Shown here in pieces: positions 11,766 through 25,440 of a stretch of 64,000 bases of DNA. The position numbers and the translations under genes were made by a program. The stretch spans positions 21,929,000 through 21,992,999 of the forward strand of contig NW_024040040.1 of NCBI RefSeq assembly GCF_014851395.1, given 5' to 3'. How positions within the stretch are numbered: position 1 is the first letter of the stretch; every line of letters begins with the position of its first letter. The notes below the pieces were generated by a model that saw only the letters and a program-made list of their open reading frames with translations, did not search any database and had not been told where the DNA came from. Origin of the DNA: Micropterus salmoides (taxonomy: Eukaryota > Chordata > Actinopteri > Centrarchiformes > Centrarchidae).

Positions 11766-12216
11766 TGACTGTGGGTGAATGTCGGCATGTACATGTGTTC
11801 AGGGCGGGACTCTCATCCTACATGTACAGTTTGGTTCAGATGTGAGCATGTACACTGAAGTTACAACAACTTCCTGTTTCATGGCGAATCATCGTCATCA
11901 TTTCGTGCATGTAGGTTGAACGTGAACAAGGGGCTAATTTTTTCCAATTTTCTAGGTGGCGCTAGCGAATCATTTTGCCACGCCCATGCGCGAAACCCAT
12001 GAAATATGAAATTTTTCACCAGTTCTGACATGTGTGCAAAGTTTGGTGAGTTTTCAAGTATGCTCAGGTCACCAAAATGGAGCTTACTTTGCAGAAAAAA
12101 AAAAAAATCTTTACAAATTCAATAGGGACCTCGCATGATCGTGCACGGGCCTTAAAAAAAAAAAAAATAATCTTTACAAATTCAATAGGGACCTCGCACG
12201 GTCGTGCTCGGGCCCT

Positions 12217-12440
12217 AACTATATGTTCTGTTTGTATTTACAGCTGCTGGAAGCAAGGCGGGGTCTGTCACCAGTACTGGTGGCAGACAAAGTGGCGTTC
12301 TGGAAAGGCGTCACTAATGATCTGATGTCTGACGAGGAAGACAGCAGCTTTAAGGGGGTATCGGTGTGGATTGTGCAACCCCCAAGCTTCTGCAGGCAGG
12401 AGCTCACCAATACTGCAGATTTAAAAATCTGCTTGTAAGG
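12217..12440 (+). pseudogene. Exon-like fragment after copy A, unassigned
   Basis: A frame from about 12240 contains FWKGVTNDLMSDEEDSSF and WIVQPPSF, an acidic stretch that looks protein-coding. It is preceded by a good acceptor-like TTTGTATTTACAG ending near 12241. The frame closes after about 66 codons. It resembles uncharacterised transposon-associated proteins of fish as I remember them, but I cannot name a family. Most likely a retroelement or transposon remnant. Confidence 0.35.
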
Positions 12441-12554
12441 CTAATCCAAAGTATAAAGCATTGCATCACAGATGCCTAAACAAGCATGGGTGGCAAAAAT
12501 TACACTTATCTACATTTATATTTTTCATCTACATTTACATCAGACCCCATATTA

Positions 12555-13620
12555 TGATGGAGAAACTACTGCAGTAAATGGTCACATCATCAGATGGGTA
12601 GAGTCCTTTTTGACTGACCAAGTACAGTGTGTCAGAGTAAATGAGGCAGTGTCTTCTCCTATTATTACTAACACAGGGGGCTCCACAAGGGAGCACTATT
12701 TCCCCAGTCTTATTTCCCCTTTATACAAATGAATGTAGAAGCAACACACCTGAGTATGTTACTATTAAATTTGCTGACAATACAGCATATTATGATTAAA
12801 GAATACGAGGAAACAGCTACTAGGAGTGGGTTGAGCAATTTGTGGGTTGGTGTAGGGCAAGTTTTCTTCTATTGAACACAAAGAAAACAAAATAAATCAT
12901 TTTTGACTTCAGAAGTGTTAACAACACCCACCAACCACGTACTATGGATGGAGAGAGTACTGAAATGGTAGATGATAATAAATACTTAGAAACAATTATT
13001 GATGCTAAACTGTCATGGAATTTTAATACAGATGTTGTTTATAAGAATGGGTCGTACTGTCTATATTTTATGCGTAAACTGAGACTTTTTAATGTGTCCT
13101 CTTCTATGGCTTCTTTGTGGAAAGCATACTAACTTTTTGTTCCATTGTAGCATCCTGGTATTTCTCATTGTCAGTGAATAATAAAAATAAACTGCAAAGA
13201 TAGTTAATATGTCCAGTAAGATTGCCAGAGAACAGCAAACTAGCATGACAATGACCTGCGACTCCCCATTGGTGAGGAAGGGGCAGGCGATTATTAGAGA
13301 TGTATCACATCCCCAATTTGGCGAGGATGAGCTGTTACCATCAGGTATAGGGTGCAATCCCTCAGAAACCAACCGGGCCTGCAGGTCATTTGTGCCTACT
13401 AGTATTGGATTTCTTAACAAGCAATGCGATAATAAAACTGAGCTGAATCTCTGGGTGACAGGGAGCTGCACCTTAGTATAACTTGTATAGCACTTGGGAG
13501 ATGTTTGTGTTGGGAAAGCAGTTGTCTGATTGATAGTCTGTTGATGTTGTTGGTCTGATGTTTGCTGTATGACTCTATGAATTTTTGAAAACGCTAATAT
13601 CTATCTATCTATCTAAGTGG
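12555..13620 (+). mobile_element. Decayed LINE reverse-transcriptase fragment (Rex1/CR1-like)
   Basis: Broken frames give pieces in the expected order of a LINE reverse transcriptase: VESFLTDQVQCVRVNEAVSS, then IKFADNTAYYD in the position of the FADD catalytic box (here FADN), then FLLLNTKKTK, then KYLETIIDAKLSWN, and a C-terminal part to about 13430. Several stops and frameshifts separate them. It ends in a (TATC)n tail near 13597-13617, typical of this LINE group. Not functional. Confidence 0.7.
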
Positions 13621-13624
13621 GTGG

Positions 13625-15560
13625 ACCAGAAACTGAGAAATGTATCTAATTACACTGAATTTAAAAAGTTGTCAGTTGTTTTAATGAAATTGGGATTTTA
13701 CATTGTACAGTTCAAGAGTTGGCTGTTCACTTTCTTTGGTGAGTAGTTTTAAGACTGTTGTTCGCTAGACAAAATTTTCAGCCCTGTTAAAATGACAGCT
13801 AATGTGAATTGCAGATAGCACAGTCAAATTCTTCCCATATTTGATCACATTTTACAACAGTAACCTGGAATAAAACTAGCAGATTCACAATACTTCTATT
13901 AAAACCTCCACTATGCGTGTAGTTTCTATTATCAAAACAATGTCAGTGACAGTTCCAACATGCAGCATGCATAATAATACTGGGGAGAAAGGTCATGTCT
14001 GTCATATTCAGGGGTCCACTGCCACAGGTCTGTAATCCTGATGAATATTTGATTTGGCTTCACCCAGGCAGCAGTGCTGTCCCCTCATCAGTCTCATGAA
14101 AGTCAGCCGGTCATTCTGGGCCAAGCCGCTGACAGAAGCTGATATACACTTCAGAGGTGTTGAGGATACCCCTGACCACTGAGGGTTATGATGTGGGGAA
14201 AGGGAATAAATGATGACGATATCAAAGGGAGGCCTGCCTTCTGTGAAGCTCTCCGCCTGCGTCATCCTCTGGCTCTGACTCCACTGTTCAGTCCAGCTGC
14301 AGGTCTGATTTCACTGACATTCTGATGAGAAACATGTCCATTTGAAATGAACTTGACCTTGATATCACAGGGAATCCTAGTGAAATTTTAAAAGCTTTAG
14401 CATCCATTTCCAGCTTTAATCATTATCTTAATTTAAATGTAGACTGTTGAAGGGAGAGGATATCATGTCATTTCTTTCAGACCAAATTAAACTTATATGT
14501 GAATTGCATACATTTACACTAAGAAAACCAGAAGTTAAATGGTCTTGGAAAGACTTAGAGGTGGAAAAAATGTTTCAATAATAAAATGAAATGTTCAAGT
14601 GGGCCACTGAGCCTCCTAATGTCTTGGAACAGAAAAGAAAATCCAAGTTGTATAATTGTGCATGACACACCCAGGATCCTGTATATGCATTCTTTATGGG
14701 CACCTCCCAGCATCCATGGATATTCATTGTACCTTTGGGGTGGGGCTCTTCACATGAGGGCCCTGTATACAGTTCACCTGAATGTTAAGAAAGGTTGTCC
14801 TCACAAAGAAAACAACAGCATTGGCTGTTTGTTAAAACATTTCAAATGACATTTCCTCTTTCCTGTAAAGGGATCGCTTGTGGTCGTGCAAATATGGTGC
14901 TGAGATGACTGTGTGTGACTTTCGTGGACTTGATAGTCAAACATGAGCTGCAGGCAACTGCAGGGGCCGGGTATAAAAACCGCGCTGTCAAGTTGGACAC
15001 ATTCTGCATGAGCTGACTGTGAGCTTAGAACAATGACTGATCAAAAGGTTGTTTCAACTTTGTGTAGCCAGAGAAAAGCACATGCTCCTGACTCAGTGAC
15101 TGCAGCCGCCTTTCTCCCATGAGGTTTTAATGTCATATGACATGGTGTTTTGCAAAGCCGCTAAGGTCAGACAAAATGTCTAAGTAGCATGCCTTATGTT
15201 AAGTCCAACATGCATCATGTTAAGTTAGCCCTGCGCCACATGCAGTCAAACGCACATAATAACTGTTGTCTCTCAGAATCAAAACAGAAAGTAGAGTGAC
15301 ATTATACATTCCACACAAAAGGATTTATTTTGTCACCTTGATCAAATGTGTGGGTTACCTATTGAATATTTTTCTTACACAATATCAAATAAATCTGTCC
15401 ATAATTTCTTCTCTTGTTTTTTTATTTACATCATAGTGAAGTATTCCACGCTCTATGCCAGAGCTGCCACAACAGAGCAGCTGGTTAAGGGTGATGGAGA
15501 GAATGCGACAATCTATTGGCTGCAGGCTTAGTAAATTTCAGTGGTATAGTCCAATGGCTA
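13625..15560. other. Unique-looking sequence, no gene recognised
   Basis: No repeat family and no coding frame with family resemblance. It may hold regulatory sequence if the candidate leader exon at 15780-15925 is real. Confidence 0.35.
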
Positions 15561-15563
15561 GCT

Positions 15564-15763
15564 AGAGCGAGAGAAAGAGAGAGAGAGACCTGGTTTCTCC
15601 ATCACTAATCTCAGTCCTGGCAATGCACTCACTCTATGAGAGCAATTAGATTCAGAAACGTTTCCAGTGCCTCTGCAATGAGTCATTGAAACATCTTCTG
15701 TGGTGATAAAGCCGCATCTCTTTTCTCCCCTTCCACACACACACACACACACTCACACACTAA
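15564..15763. repeat. GA and CA microsatellites
   Basis: (GA)n-type tract at about 15564-15588 and (CA)n at about 15733-15763, just upstream of the candidate leader exon. Confidence 0.9.
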
Positions 15764-15779
15764 CACAGGAGGTGTAGTT

Positions 15780-15925
15780 GGGCTGTCGTCAGTGCATCGG
15801 GACTGCGCTTCTTACTTTGGATTTGCAGAGCAGGAGGCTGGACGTGGACTTTATTGTGTTTTTCTGTGTATTAGCTGAAGTCGGGACTTACATAAAGGAG
15901 TCAGACGGTGGAGATACAGGCGGAG
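15780..15925 (+). other. Candidate non-coding leader exon with strong splice donor
   Basis: The segment is more GC-balanced than its surroundings and ends GGCGGAG followed by GTAAGTGAG at 15926, a near-perfect splice donor. It has no long frame, as expected for a 5' untranslated exon, and purine and CA repeats lie upstream as often seen near promoters. Neuroligin genes have non-coding leader exons far upstream, and the secure neuroligin exon is on the same strand 42 kb downstream, so it could belong to that gene. The left boundary is a guess. Splice context is seen; exon identity is inferred. Confidence 0.3.
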
Positions 15926-18900
15926 GTAAGTGAGCTGCCGGCTAGATGTGATGCTGAGCCTTAAACCTTTTCTTCCAGCAGCAGCTTTAATTTATAGTCG
16001 TATGGCTGAATTTCTGTGCTTTTTAGGTGATGCCCCCCCCCCCTTCTACTGCTTGTCCGGACGCGTTTCAGTCTTCCATAGCATAATCCACAGGGTATTC
16101 TTCCAGAGACGTTTACTGTTCACGTCAACTGGATGAAAATCATTTGTTACAATCATACCTGCCAAGAGTAATCTTAGCAAACAGGCACTTACGGGGGGGT
16201 TTCTAAAAAGCCCGTAGCAGCAGCGGAGGCTCATTCTTACGCACTTTCACCAGACTCCCGGTTTTTCATTTGTAAATGGTGATGAAAGAATGGATGATAA
16301 AACAACAGCCAGCAGTGAATATGCTGATCACAAGAGGCCAAATCACACATCACGCTGTTTATTATTTGTGCAAATCAGTGCATGAGCGTTGACATATGAT
16401 GTGCTGACGCTGTGATGGTGCGTTACTTAAAGTCGGTCCCAAAGCAACAGCTCGGCTAACTTTAATGCTACAGGACTGACAAGAAAGGCGGATGTGTTGT
16501 TACAGCACAAAGCGCTTTCCGTCAAGATCGCGGAACGTTTAAACCAGTTTCACACCTGCGTTTCCCACTGGTGAACGAGGTGCAGCAGAGACGTGCGTCT
16601 CCCAGCAGCCACAAGATGGTGGTGTGGATATCTGGATGTGGATTTTTTGGGAAAAAGAAAACAGGGGGGCTTGCGTTGGGTTTGTGCCTTGCATGAATTT
16701 TTAGGGCTACATGGCAGCTAATGCTGTGATTTTCCAACACATTTTCAGCTTGTATTCACACTGGGTGGCATTCAGACTGGCTCTACGGAGAGGTGAATGG
16801 GCTGCAGATTCACACAGGCTGCTGGTTTAACAGGAGATGACCTTGTGAGTGTTGTATTGCTTTATCTGCTCCAAGATTAAATGATTATAAAGTCCAGAGT
16901 AGCTTTTAGGTCCTTGAACAAAAAGGGGCCGACACAGTCATCTGCCAATAATGTAGTGTGTGTGTTTACCTCTTTTGCATTTCAAACCTGCTCAGGTCTG
17001 CACTGATAATAAATGAATCTCTAGAGGAATATTTCTAAAAAAAAAGTGTAGTCAGGTGAACACTTTCACACCAGAGTGCCAGTACGAGGAAACATTTGAA
17101 GACTCTGGTAATTGTCACTGAGTTGTTCTTTGACAGTGATTGAGAGACATGTCCAACTTTTAGGAATCTGCATGTTATTGGAAAAAACATTTGTTCATAT
17201 AGGCCTATTGCAGCTCTGCATCCAACCAGTCATCCTCTTTGAACCCTCCCCCCTCCCAGCTTGTGATTGTTCTGCAGGATTTTTGTCCATATTCAACAAA
17301 CTGCACAGTTCATCTAAAATGAAAGTCATGTTATTCAAAATGAATGTCAAATATTTACAACATGGACACATCGCTCCATAATCCACTCGTCCTACATGAT
17401 CCAAATGATATCAAGGATTCCTGGAAACAATGTGTGAGGGGACAAATGCAGGAAATTGGTTTTATTCTTTTGTATGAGAACAATCTTTGGTAAAATCACT
17501 TTTTTTCATTTTTAATTCCATGGATGTTAGTACTGACCCTAGGTCTCCCTGTTGCCAAAAGGAAGTTAGTCAATATAGAAATGACAAACTGGAGCTAAAT
17601 CTAGCCAAAATGTTGGCATCTGCTTCCATAATGTCATGATTTCCGCTGTAGGCCTGCATCATACTGACAAGACAGTGATAACATGCGGATATTAGCAGCT
17701 GTTTGCTGATCTGTCCAAACCATATACATACAAACACACAAATTGTATAAAAAACAGAGAGCTGTTGTTTTGCCATGCTGCTCTATCTACAATTAATACA
17801 TTTTATTTAGTGTAAGCTGAGCTCCTGGAGCTCTGAAGGAGGGATTATTCCTCTGTTGTGTGTATGGTATATTTGCTACCAACCACCTAAGACAGTGGGC
17901 AGCAAAATGAATGTGATAGATCTGTTAACTATATAATTCACCTTTCTAATTGTATGCTGTATATAAAAGACTGATGTGTATCAGGTATACTTTTTTTTAA
18001 AGGAAATGTCTCAGTATAATTTTTATATTATCAGTAGCATGTGAATGACATTTGCAGTTCACTTCAGGCCTATGTTTGTTTGACTTGCTCATACTCATAC
18101 ATATCCACAGTGTCAGTGGTGTGCACTCTTAAGGGGCAGGGCCACAGCAGCCTGTCCAAACCTGGCCATGGTTTGGCTTATGGTAATTTTGCTTCAATGT
18201 TGGGACACAAACTGTTTTCCATAGACTTAAAGATTCTTAACGCGGGGCTACACTTCCTACCTCTACCTGTGCGTGATGGCTACCTTGCTGCTGTCGCGGC
18301 ACACACCACTCATGTGGTGTCCGCACAGACCTGCTGCTGCTGCCAGACCTGTCTTTCTACACTGAGTTTGCCTTTGATAATTGCCAACAATAATATAATG
18401 TTTAATTTCAAGGATATTACAGTTTTGACAGAAAGAAGTTAATATGTCGGTGCTTAGTTTAAAAAAATAAAAATATAAACAAATAAAAAATATATACAGC
18501 ACAGTGTCTTTGACGTATTGTACAGATATAGACATTGAAACTGTAGTGAAAGGTGTCCTGTTGCTGGTATAATGTCAGTAAGACTGAACAGATCACTTTT
18601 TGCTGAGAAACATGTGCATCACGCAGAATAAATAGGAAATCCATTGAATCCACTTATCAGGTTTTCCTCAATCTTGTTCTTTTACATAGTTATGTGCAGT
18701 AGAAAACATATCTGATTATGTGGAAATCAAAAATATGGCAATTGGTTGTCTCCACGTGGTTGCTCCTGCACATCAGAGGATTTCTGCATGAAGTTTAACC
18801 ATCCTCAATGTACTCACATTGTACCACTGGGTGACTAATTGCGTTGCGATAGGCAAGACATACTGTGTCCTGGTTAATTAAAGGATTCCATAAAAGGCCA

Positions 18901-20620
18901 CTTCACTACTTCTATTTATATAATGAGACATTAAAGAGACCCTTATTGTTGTTATATAGTGTTCAAAAGCAGCCCAAATCAGTCAGCTGGCAGTGAATGT
19001 TAAAATCATCAGACAAAACTCCAAAGTGAGATTCTTCCTGTTTACCCCAAGCAATCTGTGGTGTGGTGCAGTGAGCTGCAGGAAAATTTACTTGACTTGG
19101 CTAACTAAGGAGGTTTTAGATGCTCAGCAGTACGATAGCAAACTTTTAATGCATATATCTATTGCTCAGTCAAAAACAAAAGAAATCATACATGCTTGAG
19201 ATAATGCAATAATAGGAGCAATAAAGAGGCAGAAGTGGAATACAGAAGCCTTGATCCCCACACATTTTTTAAGCGATTCCAACAGTTCTGGTGTTGTGCT
19301 CCTCGTTTGCAGGTTGGAAAAATAACCGAGCCGATCAGTTTGTAGGTGGGATTAAGAACGGGAAATCATATATCTCATAATACGGTTAGAAAAGTATTCA
19401 AATGGCTGCTGACACTTATTTGTGAGAACTTGGAGAAGATTTAAAGTTGTAGGCATGCAGGCCTTTTTTATTTGTGGGAGACACCAGTCTGGTAAAGGAC
19501 ATTTAAAAAAGGAGAAGCATTGCACCAATTGCAAGGTGGCTCAGTGGTTTGAAATGTGGAATCCAGAACTGGCAGGTTGGGGCTCATTGGTGTGGAGAAT
19601 GTTAATTTAATCACTAAGCTAGTGTATTTCCACTCCTATAATATTCATTTTTGCAAGAGAGTTTTTGAGTCTCTTTGTTTTCCATTCTGTTGATTTCCAG
19701 ACATACACAAAATGTCTTACCCTGCAGAATGCTGGAGTGCATTCAACTGATTTAGCTCAGGCTGTACAATGATTTGTGGCCTTGGCAATAATTTGCAATA
19801 GGTTTAAAGAATCTGACCCCCATCATGGTCCAAATGATGTTTCAGACGCGTTTCTGTCCTGACACACGTGCAGTGCACAAAAATGCGAAAACATCCACAC
19901 AAACACAACACATGTATGATCAGCTGCAGTGGCTTAATATAGGCTTAGTATTTTATACTAAGGACAGGGTGCCTCCGAGAGGATCATTTTATAATGATTG
20001 AAATGCAAATGACAAAGAGCGTCTTCATTGGTATTCATAAGACTTCTCTCCCATAATCATTAAGAGTGAGAACAATGTTCGCAATCTCCTGTGTGCCTAT
20101 GCCAAGGAGAGCCACTGAGCACGCTCTGCATTCAGCTTGAGCCGTCTGAAGGACAGTTTATCATAAAATAACACATTATTACAAATACTCTAGACTGTGC
20201 CAATTTATCACACAAACATTTACAAGCATATAACCTCAATGAACAATGAGCAACAATTTCACCTGTGAAAATGGTATTTGTATTCACCCCTTCCAATGTT
20301 TGATTATTTCTGGCTGCAATGTGAGGCGACTGCAAACACAGCTGCTAAAATTCTTCATATAGTAGTAAATTTCATCATTATATAACCGCTCATGTAGGCA
20401 AACAGCCAGTGACGAACAGCTTGTGGTAGGCTGCGAACACCAGACAAAATGATGTGCTCAAGGCAATATTTCTCCTTTTGCTACAATATCTTTCTAGGAT
20501 CTGAAGTAACTACTTCAAGAAAATCAGTTTTCTTAATAATGTTCAAATGTATATAATGTCATCAGTGCATATAGGGGAAGCTATGGGGTAAATGTGAAGA
20601 TGTATTATGTTTTATTCTTA
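15926..20620. other. Unique-looking sequence, repeat-poor, no gene recognised
   Basis: No coding frame is convincing. A possible regulatory block near 19990-20110 carries the octamer ATGCAAAT (about 20002) and several homeodomain-like ATTA/TAAT sites. It would fit the first intron of the gene suggested at 15780. Confidence 0.35.
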
Positions 20621-20621
20621 A

Positions 20622-20939
20622 ATCAGAATCAGAATCAGAAGGAGCTTTATTGCCAAGTTTTACACATACGAGGAATTTGCTTTGATGATAAGGTGCTACA
20701 CATAGACAAACATACAATTGACATAAATAAATGTAGAAATATATAAATGTGGAATAGACAATGCAAGTTATATAAGAATAATAAAAAGAATAGAGAAAAA
20801 TAATTTGCAGAGAAAGAACATTGCAGATATTTACATGTGCATTATTCCGGGTTTGTGTTGTACCACAACGGAAGAGAATATTGTGTACATAAATATATAA
20901 ATTGACAATATAAAAATGTACAACAACAAAGATTAACAA
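20622..20939 (-). mobile_element. Rex1-like LINE 3' end (left part of a split copy)
   Basis: Reversed 3' tail of a LINE: AATCAGAATCAGAAGGAGC and TTTATTGCCAAG near 20622-20660 are the tail motif of Rex1-like fish LINEs. The copy is continued at 25490-25897, where its C-terminal coding part lies on the same strand. Composite copy B sits between the two. Confidence 0.6.
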
Positions 20940-23900
20940 TTAATTAAAGCTGCAAGCAGCGTTGGGCGGGCCCTCGCACTTGTAGCGCGTCCGGGCGTGA
21001 GCCGGCCGAGTTGCATATTCTGGAGCTCTGCCGGTGCGGCTGTGAATTTCCCACGCGGTTCCGACGCCGCATGAAGGTGTTATATGTCACTTCCTGTGTC
21101 CCCTATGTGGAGCTACATAGCACTTGCCGCTATGAATATAAATCGGTATTGGCGTGTAGATGTCTGCGGGGTGGGAGAGTTATCAAGCACGTAAAGTTTG
21201 TTTCAGATGTGAGCATGTACACTGAACAATAATGTACCCAAACAATAAAATAAATTCCTTTTATATTTCCCTGCCTTGTTGTTTATGTGTACATACAGAG
21301 GAAGAATGTGAGAACAGCACACATTTCATCGTTACTGTGTGTTAGAGCATGGGAGAACAGTGGATACTTTTAATACAGCCCACACCCCTAATACTGTGTA
21401 ACTATAACAAGTAGAGAACAGAAGAAAAAGATGTTCTTTCTTTACAACTGTCTGCATAGCTCATTCATATTGTGTAATGAATGCAAATAAATAGGCCTAC
21501 TAGGCTCCTCTCTACTTTGACATTTAAGATTAGCTTGTTTGATCCACCTTCATACACATGTGACATTACTGTACAACTTGAGAAAGGTGAGTTGTTTTCT
21601 GCTCCAGCCTGCCTAAAAGAAAAGCGTTTTTGGGATTAAATGGACTTTATTAGCTGCTGCAGTGCAGGATGAACTCAGAATAGACCCATTTCTCACCTTA
21701 TTATTCTAAATCATGCAACGAAGAAGAAGAAATGCATAATAAATCCTGGGACAAAATCTGTCCACAAATACTGTACAGCATGTAGTCTGATGAACAAGAC
21801 TTGTGTTATAGCTGACTTGGGCAGTGAAATGTTTTTTTAATTCATGTGGTCATAGTTGTCCACAACTCAAATCAGAATATAAGAAGAAATGTTTTATACC
21901 ACCTCAAGAAGGCTTCCTATCAGAAAGGTAGGAAGGTATTTCAAATGTACAACTGCAGTCCTGAAATCTAAGTAAAGTAATTTCCCTGACATTTTTGTGT
22001 TACTTTACTTTTAATAGACGCATGTAACAGGTTTTATACTTCCTGTGAGTATAATCCAATCAATCTTATTTTCATACTGTATATCCGTTGTGTAATTTGA
22101 TAAATTGTGTTGTATGTGGTGCTCGCATCTCAGAGAAGACTCTGACTACATGCGTCTTTGTAAAGAGAGAAACGGACAGAAAAAGTCTCTAACTCTGCCT
22201 GTCAGCTCGCTCTGCTCCGTTAAAACTGAATTTACCATACAGAATTGAATACGAGTGCACTCCAGATTTAGCTGCAGCTAGCTGACCGTGTGCTTCTCCG
22301 TATACCGCAGTTCTGTGTCCATGCATGCAGCAAACTGAAAGCACTGTCTGTCGGAGCGTCTACGTGAAAAGAGAAGGAAGACATTGCTGGTAGTATTGTC
22401 TTCAGAGTTGTTAAACACCTCAGTGCACTGAAGGAAGCCATCTGACTGTGTGAGGGGCAAGATCGTTGATGTCTGCAGGCAGAGTAGGAGCTCTCCTGTC
22501 TGACTGGTCCACCAATAGCAGAGAAGATGACCCCTTGTCAAGCACGTAAAGTTTGGTTCAGATGTGAGCATGTACACGTAAGTTACAACAACTTCCTGTG
22601 TCATGGCGAAGACTTGATCTCTGACGCCACGCCACGGACACACCCATTGACGAAAACTCGCAAATAGCACAACTTTTCATCTTCAATGCCTTTAGAAGGC
22701 ACAGCACAAATTTGAAGTCGGTCGGACTAAATCCCTAGGAGGAGTTCGTTAAAGTACGAAGTGTGTAAATCATCCAAAATTTGACGTAAAATTCAAAATG
22801 GCCGACTTCCTGTTGGTTTTAGGGCATCGCTCCGAGAGACTTTTTTGTGCGTCTGGACAAGATACACGTACCACAGAAAATTCGTGCACGTAGGTGAAAC
22901 GTGCGGCGGGGGCTGCTTCGTTAAAAGTTACTTCCTGTTGCCAGCAGGTGGCGCTATGACTGTGGGTGAATGTCGGCATGTACATGTGTTCAGGGTGGGA
23001 CTCTCATCCTACATGTACAGTTTGGTCCAGATGTGAGCATACACACTGAAGTTACAACAACTTCCTGTGTCATGGCGAAGAGTTGATCTTTGACGCCACG
23101 CCACGGACACGCCCATTGACGAAAACTCGCAAATAGCACAACTTTTCATCTTCAATGCCTTTAGAAGGCACAGCAGAAATTTGAGGTCGGTCGGACTAAA
23201 TCCCTAGGAGGAGTTCGTTAAAGTACGAAGTGTGTAAATCATCCAAAATTTGATGTAAAATTCAAAATGGCCGACTTCCTGTTGGTTTTAGGGCATCGCT
23301 CCAAGAGGCTTTTTTGTGCGTCTGGACAAGATACACGTACCACAGAAAATTCGTGCACGTAGGTGAAACGTGCAGCGGGGGCTGCTTCGTTAAAAGTCAC
23401 TTCCTGTTGCCAGCAGGTGGCGCTATGACTGTGGGTGAATGTCAGCATGTACATGTGTTCAGGGCGGGACTCTCATCCTACATGTACAGTTTGGTGCAGA
23501 TGTGAGCATGTACACTGAAGTTACGACAACTTCCGTGTCATGGCGAAGAGCTGATCTTTGACACCACGCCACGGACACGCCCATTGACGAAAACTCGCAA
23601 ATAGCACAACTTTTCATCTTCAATGCCTTTAGAAGGCACAGCAGAAATTTGAAGTCGGTCGGACTAAATCCCTAGGAGGAGTTCGTTAAAGTACGAAGTG
23701 TGTAAATCATCCAAAATTTGACGTAAAATTCAAAATGGCCGACTTCCTGTTGGTTTTAGGGCATCGCTCCAAGAGGCTTTTTTGTGCGTCTGGACAAGAT
23801 ACACGTACCACAGAAAATTCGTGCACGTAGGTGAAACGTGCGGCGGGGGCTGCTTCGTTAAAAGTCACTTCCTGTTGCCAGCAGGTGGCGCTATGACTGT

Positions 23901-25403
23901 GGGTGAATGTCAGCATGTACATGTGTTCAGGGCGGGACTCTCATCCTACATGTACAGTTTGGTGCAGATGTGAGCATGTACACTGAAGTTACGACAACTT
24001 CCGTGTCATGGCGAAGAGGTGATCTTTGACACCACGCCACGGACACGCCCATTGACGAAAACTCGCAAATAGCACAACTTTTCATCTTCAATGCCTTTAG
24101 AAGGCACAGCAGAAATTTGAAGTCGGTCGGACTAAATCCCTAGGAGGAGTTCGTTAAAGTACGAAGTGTGTAAATCATCCAAAATTTGACGTAAAATTCA
24201 AAATGGCCGACTTCCTGTTGGTTTTAGGGCATCGCTCCAAGAGGCTTTTTTGTGCGTCTGGACAAGATACACGTACCACAGAAAATTCGTGCACGTAGGT
24301 GAAACGTGCGGCGGGGGCTGCTTCGTTAAAAGTCACTTCCTGTTGCCAGCAGGTGGCGCTATGACTGTGGGTGAATGTCAGCATGTACATGTGTTCAGGG
24401 CGGGACTCTCATCCTACATGTACAGTTTGGTGCAGATGTGAGCATGTACACTGAAGTTACGACAACTTCCGTGTCATGGCGAAGAGGTGATCTTTGACAC
24501 CACGCCACGGACACGCCCATTGACGAAAACATGCAAATAGCACAACTTTTCATCTTCAATGCCTTTAGAAGGCACAGCAGAAATTTGAGGTCGGTCGGAC
24601 TAAATCCCTAGGAGGAGTTCGTTAAAGTACGAAGTGTGTAAATCATCCAAAATTTGACGTAAAATTCAAAATGGCCGACTTCCTGTTGGGTTTAGGCTAT
24701 GGCTCCAAGAGACTTTTTTGTGCGTCTGGACAAGATACACGTACCACAGAAAATTCGTGCACGTAGGTGAAACGTGCGGCGGGGGCTGCTTCGTTAAAGG
24801 TCACTTTCTGTTGCCAGCAGGTGGCGCTATGACTGTGGGTGAATGTCGGCATGTAGATGTGTTCTGGGCGGGACTCTCATCCTACATGTACAGTTTGGTC
24901 CAGATGTGAGCATGTACACTGAAGTTACAACAACTTCCTGTTTCATGGCGAATCATCGACGCCACGGACACGCCCATTGACGAAAACTCGCAAATAGCAC
25001 AACTTTTCATCGTCAATGCCTTTAGAAGGCACAGCACAAATTTGACGTCGATCCGACTAAATCCCTAGGAGGAGTTCGTTAAAGTACGAAGTGTGTAAAT
25101 CATCCAAAAATGGCCATGAAATTCAAAATGGCCGACTTCCTGTTTACTTTAGGCTATGGGTTCTTGAGGCTTTTTTGTGCGTCTTGATACGATACATGTC
25201 CCCAGAAAATTTCGTACATGTAGGTTGAACGTGAACGAGGGGCTAATTTTTTCCAATTTTCTAGGTGGCGCTAGCGAGTCATTTTGCCACGCCCATGTGC
25301 GAAACTTGTAGAATACGAAATTTTTCACCGGTTCTGACATGTTTGCAAATTTTGGTGAGTTTTCGAGTATGTTTAGGCCATGTCATTTGGGCCTATTTTG
25401 CAG

Positions 25404-25440
<37 letters not shown>

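Larger units (their letters stand above)
9773..12216 (+). mobile_element. Composite tandem-unit element, copy A
   Basis: Order: leader (TTAATTAAAGCTGCAAGCAG from about 9773), inner insert (about 10061-11105), tandem units (about 11110-11890), a diverged last unit (to about 12080), and two 3' ends, each an A-rich linker plus a GGGACCTCGC...GGGCC block. TAACT precedes TTAATTAAAGC on the left and follows GGGCCC on the right, a possible 5 bp target-site duplication. Relative to copies B and D, about 270 bp of the inner insert is missing near 10160. It encodes no transposase, so it is probably non-autonomous. Confidence 0.8.

Noticed and set aside
23878..24829. CRISPR-like array reading of the regular repeats
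   Set aside because: Repeat units are 468 bp with no unique spacers, in vertebrate DNA; this is a tandem repeat, not a CRISPR.
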